DNA of 64,000 nucleotides from positions 617,333 to 681,332 of the forward strand of contig NZ_JAROCB010000001.1 in NCBI RefSeq assembly GCF_030433675.1, in the 5' to 3' direction. The position numbers and the translations under genes were made by a program. Positions 15,787-24,248 of the stretch are shown piece by piece (position 1 is the first letter of the stretch; each line of letters starts with the position of its first letter). The DNA comes from Leifsonia virtsii. Its GTDB lineage: Bacteria > Actinomycetota > Actinomycetes > Actinomycetales > Microbacteriaceae. Below the pieces are notes generated by a model. It was not told where the DNA came from and did not search any database. It saw nothing but the letters and a program-made list of their open reading frames with translations.

Positions 15787-16877
15787 CCGACGGTCGCGCC
15801 GAAGAGCAGGCCGAGCACGTAGGTCGCCGCGGCGGCACCGTAGCCGATCAGCAGCTGCCGCACGGCGCGCTTGAGCGGCGACGCGCCCGAGAGCAGCCCG
15901 ACGACGGCTCCGGTGCCGAGCAGCACGATCCCGACGAGCACGGCCGAGACGATGATCGCAGCCGTGCCGGTCATCCCGAACAGGAACGGGATGATCGGGA
16001 TGAGCGCACCCGACGCGAAGAAGCAGAAGCTCGACAGCGCGGCGCTCCAGCCGGTGCCGATCGCCTCGTGCTCGTCCGCGGCCTCCGAAGGCGCGGCCGC
16101 GAGGGGGACGGGGGAGGTGACCGGCTGCAGGCTCGACAGCACCTCTCTGGCGTGCTCGGCGGCCTCCTCCGGCGCCATGCCGCGGGCGCGGTAGACGAGG
16201 GTGAGCTCGTTCGCGTCCACGTCGAGGTGGGGGAGGGCCGACCCGGTCGCCGGATTGGGTGTGGACGCCTCGAGCAGCTCGCGCTGCGACCGCACCGAGA
16301 CGTACTCGCCCGCACCCATCGAGAGCGCGCCGGCGAGGAGGCCGGAGATGCCGGTCAGCAGCACGACATGGGTGGGGACACCGCTGGCGCTCACGCCGAG
16401 CACCAGCGCCAGGTTGCTGACGAGGCCGTCGTTCGCGCCGAAGACGGCGGCGCGGAAGGTGCCGGAGAGCCGCTGCCTGCCGCGGGCGGCGAGCGCGCGC
16501 ACCACCTCCTCGTGCACCTGCTCGTCGGCCGCCATCTGCGGCGTCGCGTCCACATCGTCCGCATACGGGGAGCGCGCCTCGGCCCGCTGCGCGAGCGCGA
16601 GCACGAAGACGGAGCCGAAGCGCCGGGCGAGCCAGCCGAGCATCCGCGTGCGGAGGTCGCCGCGAAGCGGCTTTCCGGCCCGCTCGCCCAGAAGGGTGAC
16701 CCAGTGCTGCTCGTGCCGGCGCTCGGCCTCGGCCAGTGCGAGGAGGATCTCGCGTTCCTCGCCCTGCCTCCGGCTGGCGAGGTCGCGGTAGACCGCGGCC
16801 TCGGCGCGTTCATCGGCGAGGTAGCGGCGCCACCGCCGGATGTCGGCGGGGCTCGGGGTGCGGGCGGCGGTCGTCAT
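15783..16877 (-). CDS. Ferritin-like/VIT1 fusion protein (MbfA-type iron exporter)
   Basis: Fusion of a rubrerythrin/ferritin-like four-helix domain with a VIT1/CCC1 membrane domain, 364 residues. Metal-ligand candidates in the N-terminal half are DERAEAAVYRDLA near residue 23, EAERRHEQHW near 50 and DEQVHEEVV near 118. The VIT part starts with GTFRAAVFGANDGLVSNLALVLGVSA near 138 and GALSMGAGEYVSVRSQRE near 180, followed by three C-terminal helices. By analogy with MbfA, the ferritin domain oxidises or senses Fe2+ and the VIT part exports it. ATG 16877 overlaps the stop of the upstream WYL regulator by four bases (ATGA), so the pair is translationally coupled. Confidence 0.9.
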   Translation of the reverse strand: MTTAARTPSPADIRRWRRYLADERAEAAVYRDLASRRQGEEREILLALAEAERRHEQHWVTLLGERAGKPLRGDLRTRMLGWLARRFGSVFVLALAQRAEARSPYADDVDATPQMAADEQVHEEVVRALAARGRQRLSGTFRAAVFGANDGLVSNLALVLGVSASGVPTHVVLLTGISGLLAGALSMGAGEYVSVRSQRELLEASTPNPATGSALPHLDVDANELTLVYRARGMAPEEAAEHAREVLSSLQPVTSPVPLAAAPSEAADEHEAIGTGWSAALSSFCFFASGALIPIIPFLFGMTGTAAIIVSAVLVGIVLLGTGAVVGLLSGASPLKRAVRQLLIGYGAAAATYVLGLLFGATVG

Positions 16878-17887
16878 CCCTTCGATCCTAGGGCGTGGTC
16901 GTCGGGGCCGGCCGTGGCGGCCTCGATGCCCAGCGCGGCGGCGGAGCGGGTGAAGCGCTCGCCCCAGTCGGCCGCGGCGACGACGGCCTCCTCCGGCCCG
17001 ACGATGCGGAACGGCCCGTCGACGGCCGCCAGCCCGAACAGCGCCCACTCCGCGCTGTCCGCGGTGATGCGCACGAAGCAGGTGCCGTCGCCCCGCTCCT
17101 CGACCGTGGCCCAGCGGCCCAGCACATCCAGGACGCGGTCGTGCGGCGCCTCGACGATCGCCTCGACGACCATCGGCTCCACCGCGGAGTGCAGCGACTC
17201 GCGGACGTACTCGGCGGCGTCCTCCGCCGGAAGGGTGCGCGGCCGGAAGCGCGTGCCGGTGGGACGCGGCTCGGCGATGCGGTCGAGGCGGAAGCTGCGC
17301 CAGTCGAACCGCGTCAGATCGTAGGCGACGAGGTACCAGCGGCGTTCGATCGAGACCAGGCGGTGGGGTTCGACCGTGCGCGTGGAGGCCTGGCCGTCGC
17401 GGGCGACGTAGGCGAAGTCGAGCCGCTCCTCGTCGCGGCAGGCCTGGGCCAGCACGGTCAGCACGCCCGCGTCGGCGGTCGGGCCCGGCCCGAAGGTCGT
17501 GGAGAGTGTCGTTGTGCGCAGCGCATCCACCCGTCGCCGGAGCTGCGGCGGCATCACCTGCACCACCTTGGCCAGCGCGCGGACGGAGGCCTCGTCGACC
17601 CCGGCGATGCCGCTCTGGGCCGCGGTGCGCAGCCCGACGGCGAGCGCCACCGCCTCGTCGTCGTCCACGACGAGGGGCGGGAGGGAGGCGCCGGCGGCCA
17701 GCTGGTACCCGCCTGCCACGCCCCGGGTGGCGTCGACCGGATAGCCCAGGTCGCGCAACCGCTCGACGTCGCGCCGGAGGGTACGCGGCGATACGCCGAG
17801 CCGCTCGGCGAGCTCCTGGCCCGGCCAGTAGCGGTGGGTCTGGAGGAGGGAGAGGAGCTGGAGCGCTCGGGAGCCGGTACTTGCCAT
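16874..17887 (-). CDS. HTH/WYL-domain transcriptional regulator (DeoR/YafY-like)
   Basis: Regulator of 337 residues with an N-terminal winged helix-turn-helix (ALQLLSLLQTHRYWPGQELAERLGVSPRTLRRDVERL, about 8-45). A WYL ligand-sensing domain lies around 140-215 (ERRWYLVAYDLTRFDWRSFRLDRI), followed by a WCX-like C-terminal extension. The start ATG 17887 follows a CACAAT -10 candidate by 6 bases. Because its stop overlaps the start of the ferritin-VIT gene, it probably controls iron or manganese export together with its own synthesis; the ligand is unknown. Confidence 0.88.
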   Translation of the reverse strand: MASTGSRALQLLSLLQTHRYWPGQELAERLGVSPRTLRRDVERLRDLGYPVDATRGVAGGYQLAAGASLPPLVVDDDEAVALAVGLRTAAQSGIAGVDEASVRALAKVVQVMPPQLRRRVDALRTTTLSTTFGPGPTADAGVLTVLAQACRDEERLDFAYVARDGQASTRTVEPHRLVSIERRWYLVAYDLTRFDWRSFRLDRIAEPRPTGTRFRPRTLPAEDAAEYVRESLHSAVEPMVVEAIVEAPHDRVLDVLGRWATVEERGDGTCFVRITADSAEWALFGLAAVDGPFRIVGPEEAVVAAADWGERFTRSAAALGIEAATAGPDDHALGSKG

Positions 17888-17925
17888 GCATCCATTGTGC
17901 ACAGCATGCGGTCGGAATCTGACCG

Positions 17926-18912
17926 CTATGGCCGCAATGCCTGTGCGGCCGACTCGGAGTCCTCGTCCGGCCGGGGCACGAGGGCTTCGGCGCCCGGACG
18001 GGAGAGGGTGAGGACGGCCTCCGTCACCCACTCCGAGCGCTCGAGTTCCGCCTCGACCGCCTGGAGGTCGGCGGCGACATCCGACTCCCGGTCGTCGCCG
18101 ACCAAATCAACCGCGGCCACCAGGTAGAACCGTTCGGGGCCGACGTACTCGAGGTGCAGGTAGGTCACCTTCTCGACCTCGGGGTGCTGCAGCAGCGCGG
18201 TGAGCGCCGCCTGCCAGGCGCGGTCGGAGCCCTGCTTCCCGACCAGGAAGCTCCTGTTGCGCTCGATCAGGACGACCGCGACGATCGCCAGCAGCACGCC
18301 GACGAGGATGGAGCCGAGCGCGTCCCAGAACGGGTTGCCGGTCAGCTCGTGCAGCAGGAGGCCCAGGAAGGCGATGACGAGGCCGACGAGCGCGGCGGAG
18401 TCCTCGGCGAACACGGCCCGCAACGTCGGATTGGAGGTGCGCAGGACGTGCTCGAACGTGCCGGTGCCGGAGGTCGCGGCCTTGGCGTGCGCCTGCCGGT
18501 ACGACTGGATGAACGAGATGCCCTCGAAGACGAAGGCGGCGGCGAGCACGAGGTAGCCGATCAGGTAGTCGGTGTCCTGCTCGTCCGAGCCGAGGGCCGA
18601 GACGCCGTGCATGATCGACACGACCGCGCCGGCCGTGAAGAGTCCGACCGCCGCGAACAGGCTCCACACGTAGGCGTCGCGGCCGTAGCCGCCGGGATGC
18701 GCGTCGTCGCGGGGGCGCGCGGCGGACCGCTCCGCTTGGAGGAGGAACACCTCGTTGCCGGCGTCGGCCCAGGAGTGCGCCGCCTCCGCCACGAGCGAGG
18801 CGGACCCGGTGATCGCGGCCGCGACGGTCTTCGCGATCGCCACCAGGATGTTGGCGCCGAAGGCGAGCAGCACGGTGAACAGGCTGGAGGAGGACCGCTT
18901 CTTGCCGGGCAC
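17926..18912 (-). CDS. Cation diffusion facilitator family transporter
   Basis: Cytoplasmic-membrane exporter of divalent metals (Zn, Mn, Fe, Co or Cd; specificity not readable), 328 residues. Transmembrane helices begin at about residue 10. Helix 2 carries VAEAAHSWADAGNEVFLL, whose His/Asp pair matches the metal site of the family (HxxxD). Helix 5 has FAEDSAALVGLVIAFLG with a second Asp site. The C-terminal cytoplasmic part (about 220-328) is the dimerisation domain, containing WQAALTALLQHPEVEKV. The GTG start at 18912 is the first supported codon. It could be read in the same direction as the tRNA and the WYL gene. Confidence 0.9.
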   Translation of the reverse strand: MPGKKRSSSSLFTVLLAFGANILVAIAKTVAAAITGSASLVAEAAHSWADAGNEVFLLQAERSAARPRDDAHPGGYGRDAYVWSLFAAVGLFTAGAVVSIMHGVSALGSDEQDTDYLIGYLVLAAAFVFEGISFIQSYRQAHAKAATSGTGTFEHVLRTSNPTLRAVFAEDSAALVGLVIAFLGLLLHELTGNPFWDALGSILVGVLLAIVAVVLIERNRSFLVGKQGSDRAWQAALTALLQHPEVEKVTYLHLEYVGPERFYLVAAVDLVGDDRESDVAADLQAVEAELERSEWVTEAVLTLSRPGAEALVPRPDEDSESAAQALRP

Positions 18913-18942
18913 AGCGACACCATAGTCCCGCAGAGGAACGGC

Positions 18943-18973
18943 GAAGGCCCCGGTCGATACGACCGGGGCCTTC
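18943..18973 (-). terminator. Hairpin downstream of tRNA-Leu
   Basis: Perfect 14-base stem (GAAGGCCCCGGTCG paired with CGACCGGGGCCTTC) around a 3-base loop. It starts 6 bases after the tRNA 3' end on the minus strand. No U-run follows, as is common in high-GC actinobacteria. Confidence 0.75.
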
Positions 18974-18979
18974 GTGTTG

Positions 18980-19064
18980 TGTCCGAGGGGGGACTTGAAC
19001 CCCCACGCCCTATACGGGCACTAGCACCTCAAGCTAGCGCGTCTGCCATTTCCGCCACCCGGAC
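18980..19064 (-). tRNA. tRNA-Leu (anticodon GAG)
   Basis: Eighty-five bases with a long variable arm, typical for leucine tRNAs. The acceptor stem pairs GTCCGGG with CCTCGGAC, the D arm is GTGGCGGAAATGGCAGACGC, and the anticodon stem CTAGC/GCTAG encloses the loop TTGAGGT, giving anticodon GAG. The T arm is GGGGGTTCAAGTCCCC. The 3' CCA is not encoded (CAA follows the discriminator A). A strong hairpin lies just downstream. Confidence 0.95.
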
Positions 19065-19184
19065 TCAGGTGTCGGCCGCCGAACCTCTCCGGCTGCCGAA
19101 GAAAGACATTAGCACGGTTTCCCACAGTGGGATGACTTGTCCACACACCCCGGGCGTGGCGGGACGACGGCCGGTCGCGGCAGG

Positions 19185-19190
19185 TAGCGT
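19185..19190 (+). promoter_or_regulatory. Leaderless -10 element of the M20 peptidase gene
   Basis: TAGCGT, 6 bases, then ATG at 19197; the GGGGG between them is too close to be a ribosome-binding site. Confidence 0.5.
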
Positions 19191-19196
19191 TGGGGG

Positions 19197-20516
19197 ATGA
19201 CCGACGAACGCCGCCCGCCCGAGCCCGCCCTCGACGAGACCGCCGTCATCGCCCGCGACCTGATCCGGTTCGACACCACGAACTACGGCAAGGGCCGGTC
19301 GAACGGCGAGGCGGAGGCCGCCGCGTATGTCGAGGCGAAGCTCGCCGAGCTCGGGCTGAAGCCGCAGGTGTTCGAGTCCGATCCCGGTCGCGCGAGCGTC
19401 GTGGCACGCGTCGAAGGCAGCGACCCGGACAAGCCCGCCCTCGTCGTCCACGGCCACCTCGACGTCGTGCCGGCCGACCCCCGCAACTGGACGGTCGATC
19501 CGTTCGGCGGCGAGATCAAAGACGGCCTGCTCTGGGGCCGTGGCGCCGTCGACATGAAGAACATGGATGCGATGATCCTGACCGCGGTCGGCGACATCCT
19601 CCGGGCGGGGGAGCGGCCGGCGAGAGACCTCGTCGTCGCGTTCTTCGCCGACGAGGAGGACGGCGGGCGGCGCGGGTCGCACTTCCTGGTCGACACGCAG
19701 CCGAAGCTCTTCGCAGGCGCCACCGAGGCGATCAGCGAGGTCGGCGGCTACTCCATCGATCTGGCCGGCCGCCGTGCGTACCTGCTGCAGACGGGGGAGA
19801 AGTCCCTGGTCTGGATCAAGCTCATCGCCCGAGGCCGCGCGGCCCACGGCTCCCGCCTGATCCGTGAGAACGCGATCACCCGCCTCGCCGAGGCCGTTGT
19901 CGCGCTCGGGCGTGAGGAGTGGCCCGTCCAGCTCACCGCGACGACCGAGCGCCTGATCGCCGAGCTCGGCCGCCTGCTCGACGTCGACCCGGAGCGCGTC
20001 GGGCCGGACGAGGTGGTCCTCCGCACGGGCACCGCCGCCGGCTTCATCCTGGCGACACTGCGCGCGACCACCAACCCGACGCTGCTCGAGGCCGGGTACA
20101 AGCACAACGTCATCCCCGACACGGCCGAGGCGCTCATCGACATCCGTACCCTGCCGGGCGAGGAGGACGCCGTGCTCGCCCGCGTGCGGGAGCTCATCGG
20201 CGACGACGTCGAGATCCAGGTGATGCACCGCGACATCGGGCTCGAGGCGGAGTTCGGCGGCGGCCTGGTGGAGGCGATCACCGGCACCCTCGAGCGTCAC
20301 GACCCCGGCGCGCCCGTGCTGCCGTACCTCCTCTCGGGCGGCACCGACAACAAGGCGCTGAGCCGGCTCGGCATCACGGGCTACGGGTTCGCGCCGCTGC
20401 GGCTGCCTGCCGAGCTCGACTTCCCCGGCATGTTCCACGGGGTGGACGAGCGGGTTCCGCTCGACGCGCTAGTGTTCGGGAGGACCGTGCTCCGCGACCT
20501 GCTGCGCGTGTACTGA
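19197..20516 (+). CDS. M20-family metallopeptidase (ArgE/DapE/carboxypeptidase type)
   Basis: Cytoplasmic di-zinc amidohydrolase or dipeptidase, 439 residues with no signal peptide. Metal-ligand motifs are [14 protein letters not shown] near residue 82 (His and Asp), [16 protein letters not shown] near 112 (bridging Asp), [17 protein letters not shown] near 147 (catalytic Glu pair) and a late His in [16 protein letters not shown] near 415. The lid domain lies between about 200 and 310. In related actinobacteria the orthologue is annotated as a generic M20/M25/M40 hydrolase. uppP follows after 43 bases on the same strand. Confidence 0.92.
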   Translation: MTDERRPPEPALDETAVIARDLIRFDTTNYGKGRSNGEAEAAAYVEAKLAELGLKPQVFESDPGRASVVARVEGSDPDKPALVVHGHLDVVPADPRNWTVDPFGGEIKDGLLWGRGAVDMKNMDAMILTAVGDILRAGERPARDLVVAFFADEEDGGRRGSHFLVDTQPKLFAGATEAISEVGGYSIDLAGRRAYLLQTGEKSLVWIKLIARGRAAHGSRLIRENAITRLAEAVVALGREEWPVQLTATTERLIAELGRLLDVDPERVGPDEVVLRTGTAAGFILATLRATTNPTLLEAGYKHNVIPDTAEALIDIRTLPGEEDAVLARVRELIGDDVEIQVMHRDIGLEAEFGGGLVEAITGTLERHDPGAPVLPYLLSGGTDNKALSRLGITGYGFAPLRLPAELDFPGMFHGVDERVPLDALVFGRTVLRDLLRVY

Positions 20517-20559
20517 GCGCGCGCCCTGCCCACCTCACCACCGGGATCACACGTCACGC

Positions 20560-21423
20560 ATGAACTTCCTCAACGCCATCATCCTCGGCCTCGTCCAGGG
20601 GCTCACCGAGTTCCTCCCGATCTCGTCGTCGGCGCACATCCGCATCGTCGGTGAGCTGCTCGGCACGGGAGCAGACCCGGGTGCGCGGTTCACCGCGATC
20701 ATCCAGCTCGGCACCGAGGCCGCCGTCCTGCTGTACTTCTGGCGCGACATCACGCGCATCGTCGCACAGTGGTTCCGGGCCCTGTTCGGGCGCATCCCGC
20801 GCAACGACCCGGACGCCAGGATGGGCTGGCTGGTGATCCTCGGCAGCATCCCGATCGTGGTGCTCGGGCTTCTGTTCCAGAACCAGATCGAGACCGTCTT
20901 CCGGTCGCTGTGGATCGTCGCGACGACGCTGATCGTCTTCGGCATCCTGCTCGGGATCGCGGACTGGGTGGGCGCCAAGACCAAGCGGCTGCGAGAGCTG
21001 ACCTGGGTCGACGGGATCATCTTCGGCCTGGCCCAGGCTCTCGCGCTCATCCCGGGCGTCTCGCGCTCGGGCGGCACGATCACCGCCGGGCTGTTCATGG
21101 GCTACCAGCGCAGGGCGGCCGCTCGGTACTCGTTCCTGCTGGCGCTGCCGGCGGTCTTCGGCAGCGGCTTCTACCAGCTCTACAAGGCGGTGAAGGAGCC
21201 GTGCACGGAGGCGCTGGCGAAGGCCGGCACGTGCACGGTGGAGGTGTTCGGCCCGGTCGAGACGGCCGCGGCCACGATCGTCGCGTTCGTCGTCGGCCTG
21301 CTCGTGATCGCGTTCTTCATGGGGTACATCTCGCGCCGCAGCTTCCTGCCGTTCGTGATCTACCGCATCGCGCTCGGCGTGCTGCTGATGATCCTGCTCG
21401 GCACGGGCGTGCTCGCCGCCTGA
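20560..21423 (+). CDS. uppP: Undecaprenyl-diphosphate phosphatase
   Basis: Integral membrane phosphatase that recycles undecaprenyl pyrophosphate to the monophosphate lipid carrier for peptidoglycan synthesis; it also gives bacitracin resistance (BacA). The 287-residue protein has the two family motifs: [16 protein letters not shown] at residues 14-29, with the catalytic Glu/Ser region, and [20 protein letters not shown] near 164, with the phosphate-binding Arg. Seven or eight hydrophobic helices are visible. The loop near 205-225 holds two Cys residues ([16 protein letters not shown]), probably outside the membrane. Confidence 0.96.
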   Translation: MNFLNAIILGLVQGLTEFLPISSSAHIRIVGELLGTGADPGARFTAIIQLGTEAAVLLYFWRDITRIVAQWFRALFGRIPRNDPDARMGWLVILGSIPIVVLGLLFQNQIETVFRSLWIVATTLIVFGILLGIADWVGAKTKRLRELTWVDGIIFGLAQALALIPGVSRSGGTITAGLFMGYQRRAAARYSFLLALPAVFGSGFYQLYKAVKEPCTEALAKAGTCTVEVFGPVETAAATIVAFVVGLLVIAFFMGYISRRSFLPFVIYRIALGVLLMILLGTGVLAA

Positions 21424-21430
21424 CCCGCGG

Positions 21431-22366
21431 TCAGCCGCGGCGCGGGTCGTCGGGCGCGCGCCCGGCGGTGCCGCCGTCGCGGCCGTCGCCGCGGCGGCGC
21501 AGGTAGCGCTCGAACTCCTGCGCGATCGCCTCGCCGCTGGCCTCCGGCGAGTCGACGGTGTCGCGCGCCTGCTCCAGCTGCTGGATGTACGTCGCCATCT
21601 CGTCGTCGTCCGCCGCGAGCGCGTCGATGCCCGCCTCCCACGCCGCGGCCTCGTCGACGAGGGTGCCACGTGGGATGGTGACGTCGACCAGCTCCTCGAG
21701 CTTGTCGATGAGCGCGAGTACGGCCTTCGGGCTCGGGGCATTGTGCACGTAATGCGGCACAGAGGCCCAGATCATGATGGTCGGGATGCCGACGTCCTCC
21801 GCGCCCTCGGCGAGAGCGCTCAGGATGCCGACCGGTCCTTCGTACGTCGACCGCTCGACCCCGAGCTCAGCACGCACCGCGGCGTTGTCGCTCGAGGCGA
21901 ACACCGAGATCGGCCGCGTGTGCGGCACGTCGGCGAGCATGGCGCCGAGGAAGACGACCGCACCGATGTCGGCGGCGAGGGCGACATCCATGATCTCGGC
22001 CGTGAAGCTGCGCCAGCTGCGCGACGGCTCGGTGCCCAGCAGCAGGAAGATGTTGCCGGCGTTGTCTCCGGTGACCGTCAGCTCGGCGTCGCCGGCGAGG
22101 TCCTCGCCGATGCGGCCGGGAAGCGACGGACCGTAGACGACCGCGGACGGCCAGATCAGCCTGCGGCGGCCGTCGTCGTCCGTCACCACGGGCCGGTTGA
22201 ACTGGAAGTCGAAGTAGAGCTCCGGGTCGACCTCGGCCACCGGCACGACGTCGAGCTGCTCCTTCAGCGTCTTCACCGCACCGCTCGCGGCCTCGCCGGC
22301 GTCGTTCCAGCCTTCGAAGGCCACCACGAGAATGCGGCCGCCGAGGATGTTCTGTCCGTCTGTCAC
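21431..22366 (-). CDS. PAC2 family protein
   Basis: Protein of 311 residues with the PAC2 fold of proteasome assembly chaperones, common in Actinobacteria with unproven function. Recognisable features are LVVAFEGWNDAGEAASGAVKTL near residue 13 and VYGPSLPGRIG near 80, then the acidic C-terminus EFERYLRRRGDGRDGG. GTG 22366 was chosen because the conserved fold starts a few residues later. It is convergent with uppP and divergent from the HAD gene. The PafB/PafC pair sits 3 kb away, but PAC2 genes are not firmly linked to the proteasome. Confidence 0.88.
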   Translation of the reverse strand: MTDGQNILGGRILVVAFEGWNDAGEAASGAVKTLKEQLDVVPVAEVDPELYFDFQFNRPVVTDDDGRRRLIWPSAVVYGPSLPGRIGEDLAGDAELTVTGDNAGNIFLLLGTEPSRSWRSFTAEIMDVALAADIGAVVFLGAMLADVPHTRPISVFASSDNAAVRAELGVERSTYEGPVGILSALAEGAEDVGIPTIMIWASVPHYVHNAPSPKAVLALIDKLEELVDVTIPRGTLVDEAAAWEAGIDALAADDDEMATYIQQLEQARDTVDSPEASGEAIAQEFERYLRRRGDGRDGGTAGRAPDDPRRG

Positions 22367-22440
22367 GAAGCTGTCCCCGTCCCTTCCCGGCGCCTGAGTC
22401 GGGACGCCATCCCTCAAGGATAGGCCCGACCCCCTCCCGA

Positions 22441-22446
22441 TAGACT
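22441..22446 (+). promoter_or_regulatory. Leaderless -10 element of the HAD gene
   Basis: TAGACT followed by 8 bases and GTG 22455. Confidence 0.45.
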
Positions 22447-22454
22447 TGCCCGTT

Positions 22455-23168
22455 GTGACCGCGTCTTCCCCTCGCAGCGAACAACCGCCCGCCTCCGACC
22501 TGCCCGCCGCCGTGCTGTGGGACATGGACGGCACCCTCGTCGACACCGAACCGTACTGGATGGCGTCCGAGCAGGAGCTCGTCGGGTCGTTCGGCGGTAC
22601 CTGGACCCACGACGACGGTCTGCTGCTCGTCGGCCTCGGCCTGTGGAACTCCGCCGAGATCCTGCGCGCGCACGGCGTCGCGATGGAGGCGGACGAGATC
22701 GTGCAGTGGCTGACCGACCGGGTGCAGCGCAAGCTCGACGAGGAGGGCGTCCCCTGGCGTCCGGGCGCGCGCGAACTGCTGGAGGAGGTGCGCGGACGCG
22801 GCATCCCCACGGCGCTCGTCACGATGTCGGTGCGCCGGATGGCGGAGCAGATCGTCGCCCACATCCCGTTCCCCGCGTTCGACGTGATCGTCAGCGGCGA
22901 CGAGGTGGACGCGCCGAAGCCCGCCCCGGAACCCTATCTGAAGGCCGCCGGGCTGCTCGGCGTCGACGTGCGCGACGCGGTCGCGATCGAGGACTCGCTC
23001 GTCGGTCTCGCCTCCGCCGTGGAAGCGGGAGCGACGGCGATCGGCGTTCCGCACATCGTGCCGCTTCCCGAGTCCGACGAGCACATCCTGTGGCCGACGC
23101 TGGAGGGCCGGAGCGCCGACGATGTGATCGCGGTGGCGCGAGCGCGCAAGGAGGCGACCGCCCGATGA
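22455..23168 (+). CDS. HAD-superfamily hydrolase (beta-phosphoglucomutase-like)
   Basis: Small-molecule phosphatase or phosphomutase, 237 residues. HAD motif I is WDMDGTLVDTEPYW near residue 24, motif II is PTALVTMSVRRMAEQ near 115, motif III Lys is in DAPKPAPEPYL near 154, and motif IV is AIEDSLVGLASAVEAGA near 178. An alpha-helical cap lies between motifs I and II. GTG 22455 suits the leaderless spacing better than TTG 22446. Its last four bases overlap the start of trmI (ATGA), a coupling seen in related actinobacteria. The substrate is unknown. Confidence 0.9.
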   Translation: MTASSPRSEQPPASDLPAAVLWDMDGTLVDTEPYWMASEQELVGSFGGTWTHDDGLLLVGLGLWNSAEILRAHGVAMEADEIVQWLTDRVQRKLDEEGVPWRPGARELLEEVRGRGIPTALVTMSVRRMAEQIVAHIPFPAFDVIVSGDEVDAPKPAPEPYLKAAGLLGVDVRDAVAIEDSLVGLASAVEAGATAIGVPHIVPLPESDEHILWPTLEGRSADDVIAVARARKEATAR

Positions 23169-24175
23169 CCGAGACCCCACGCAGCTCCGGACCCTTCCGC
23201 GCGGGCGACCGCGTACAGCTCACCGGGCCGAAGGGCCGGATGAACACCATCACCCTGGAGCCCGGCAAGCTGTTCCACAGCCACCGCGGGGTGCTGGAGC
23301 ACGACGCGATCATCGGCCTGCCCGACGGCTCGGTCGTCACCAACAACGCGGGCGTCGAGCACCTGGCTCTCCGGCCGCTGCTCACCGATTTCGTCATGTC
23401 GATGCCGCGCGGCGCCGCGATCGTCTATCCGAAGGACGCGGCCCAGATCCTCGCCCTGGCCGACGTCTTCCCCGGCGCGACCGTGGTGGAGGCCGGCGTC
23501 GGCTCCGGCGCGCTCTCGCTCTGGCTGCTGCGGGCGATCGGACCGGAGGGCCGGCTGCACTCCTTCGAACGCCGCGAGGAGTTCGCCGAGGTCGCCCGCG
23601 CCAACGCCGCCACCTTCCTCGGCGGCGACCCCGAGAACTGGACCGTGCGGGTCGGCGACCTGCAGGACACCCTGCCGGAGGCGGTCGAGCCGGGCAGCGT
23701 CGACCGGGTCGTGCTCGACATGCTCGCACCGTGGGAGACGCTCGACGCCGTGACCGCCGCGCTCAAGCCCGGCGGCGTGGTGCTCTGCTACGTCGCAACG
23801 GTGACCCAGCTGTCGCGGGTCGCGGAGGCCATCCGCGCCTCGGGCGACTACACGCACCCGCAGTCGAGCGAGACGATGGTCCGCGGCTGGCACGTCGAGG
23901 GCCTCGCCGTGCGTCCCGACCACCGCATGATCGCGCACACGGGCTTCCTCATCACCGCGCGCCGGCTGGCTCCGGGCACCGTGCTGCCCGAGCTCAAGCG
24001 CCGCCCGTCCAAGTCCGACTACTCGGCCGAGGACGTCGAGGCGTGGACACCCGGCGCGCTCGGGGAGCGGCAGTCGAGCCCGAAGAGCCTCCGCAAGCGC
24101 ATGCGCGAGGCGACGGCCAGCGCGGAGCTGGCAAAGGGACGCGATGCGGACGAGGACGCACCGGGCGTCGGCTAG
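23165..24175 (+). CDS. trmI: tRNA (adenine-58-N1)-methyltransferase
   Basis: SAM-dependent enzyme forming m1A58 in the T-loop of tRNAs, 336 residues. The N-terminal beta domain (FRAGDRVQLTGPKGRMNTITLEPGKLFHSHRG) is followed by the Rossmann methyltransferase. SAM motif I is TVVEAGVGSGALSLWLLRA near residue 104, the acidic loop is LHSFERREEFAEVA, and the post-motif is VDRVVLDMLAPWETLDAV near 181. The C-terminal tail of about 50 residues is charged and probably disordered. ATG 23165 overlaps the HAD stop by four bases. Confidence 0.94.
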   Translation: MTETPRSSGPFRAGDRVQLTGPKGRMNTITLEPGKLFHSHRGVLEHDAIIGLPDGSVVTNNAGVEHLALRPLLTDFVMSMPRGAAIVYPKDAAQILALADVFPGATVVEAGVGSGALSLWLLRAIGPEGRLHSFERREEFAEVARANAATFLGGDPENWTVRVGDLQDTLPEAVEPGSVDRVVLDMLAPWETLDAVTAALKPGGVVLCYVATVTQLSRVAEAIRASGDYTHPQSSETMVRGWHVEGLAVRPDHRMIAHTGFLITARRLAPGTVLPELKRRPSKSDYSAEDVEAWTPGALGERQSSPKSLRKRMREATASAELAKGRDADEDAPGVG

Positions 24176-24184
24176 CATGAGAAG

Positions 24185-24218
24185 CCGGGCTAACGTGCCG
24201 CGACAGCGGACAGCCCGG
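24185..24218 (+). terminator. Two-level hairpin between trmI and the FKBP gene
   Basis: Outer arms CCGGGCT/AGCCCGG enclose an inner CCGC-GACA-GCGG hairpin. It starts 10 bases after the trmI stop and lies 30 bases before the next GTG. It could end the trmI transcript or be a leader structure for the FKBP gene. Confidence 0.4.
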
Positions 24219-24248
24219 ACCCCCGCCGTTCGGATCGAAAGAGGACCC

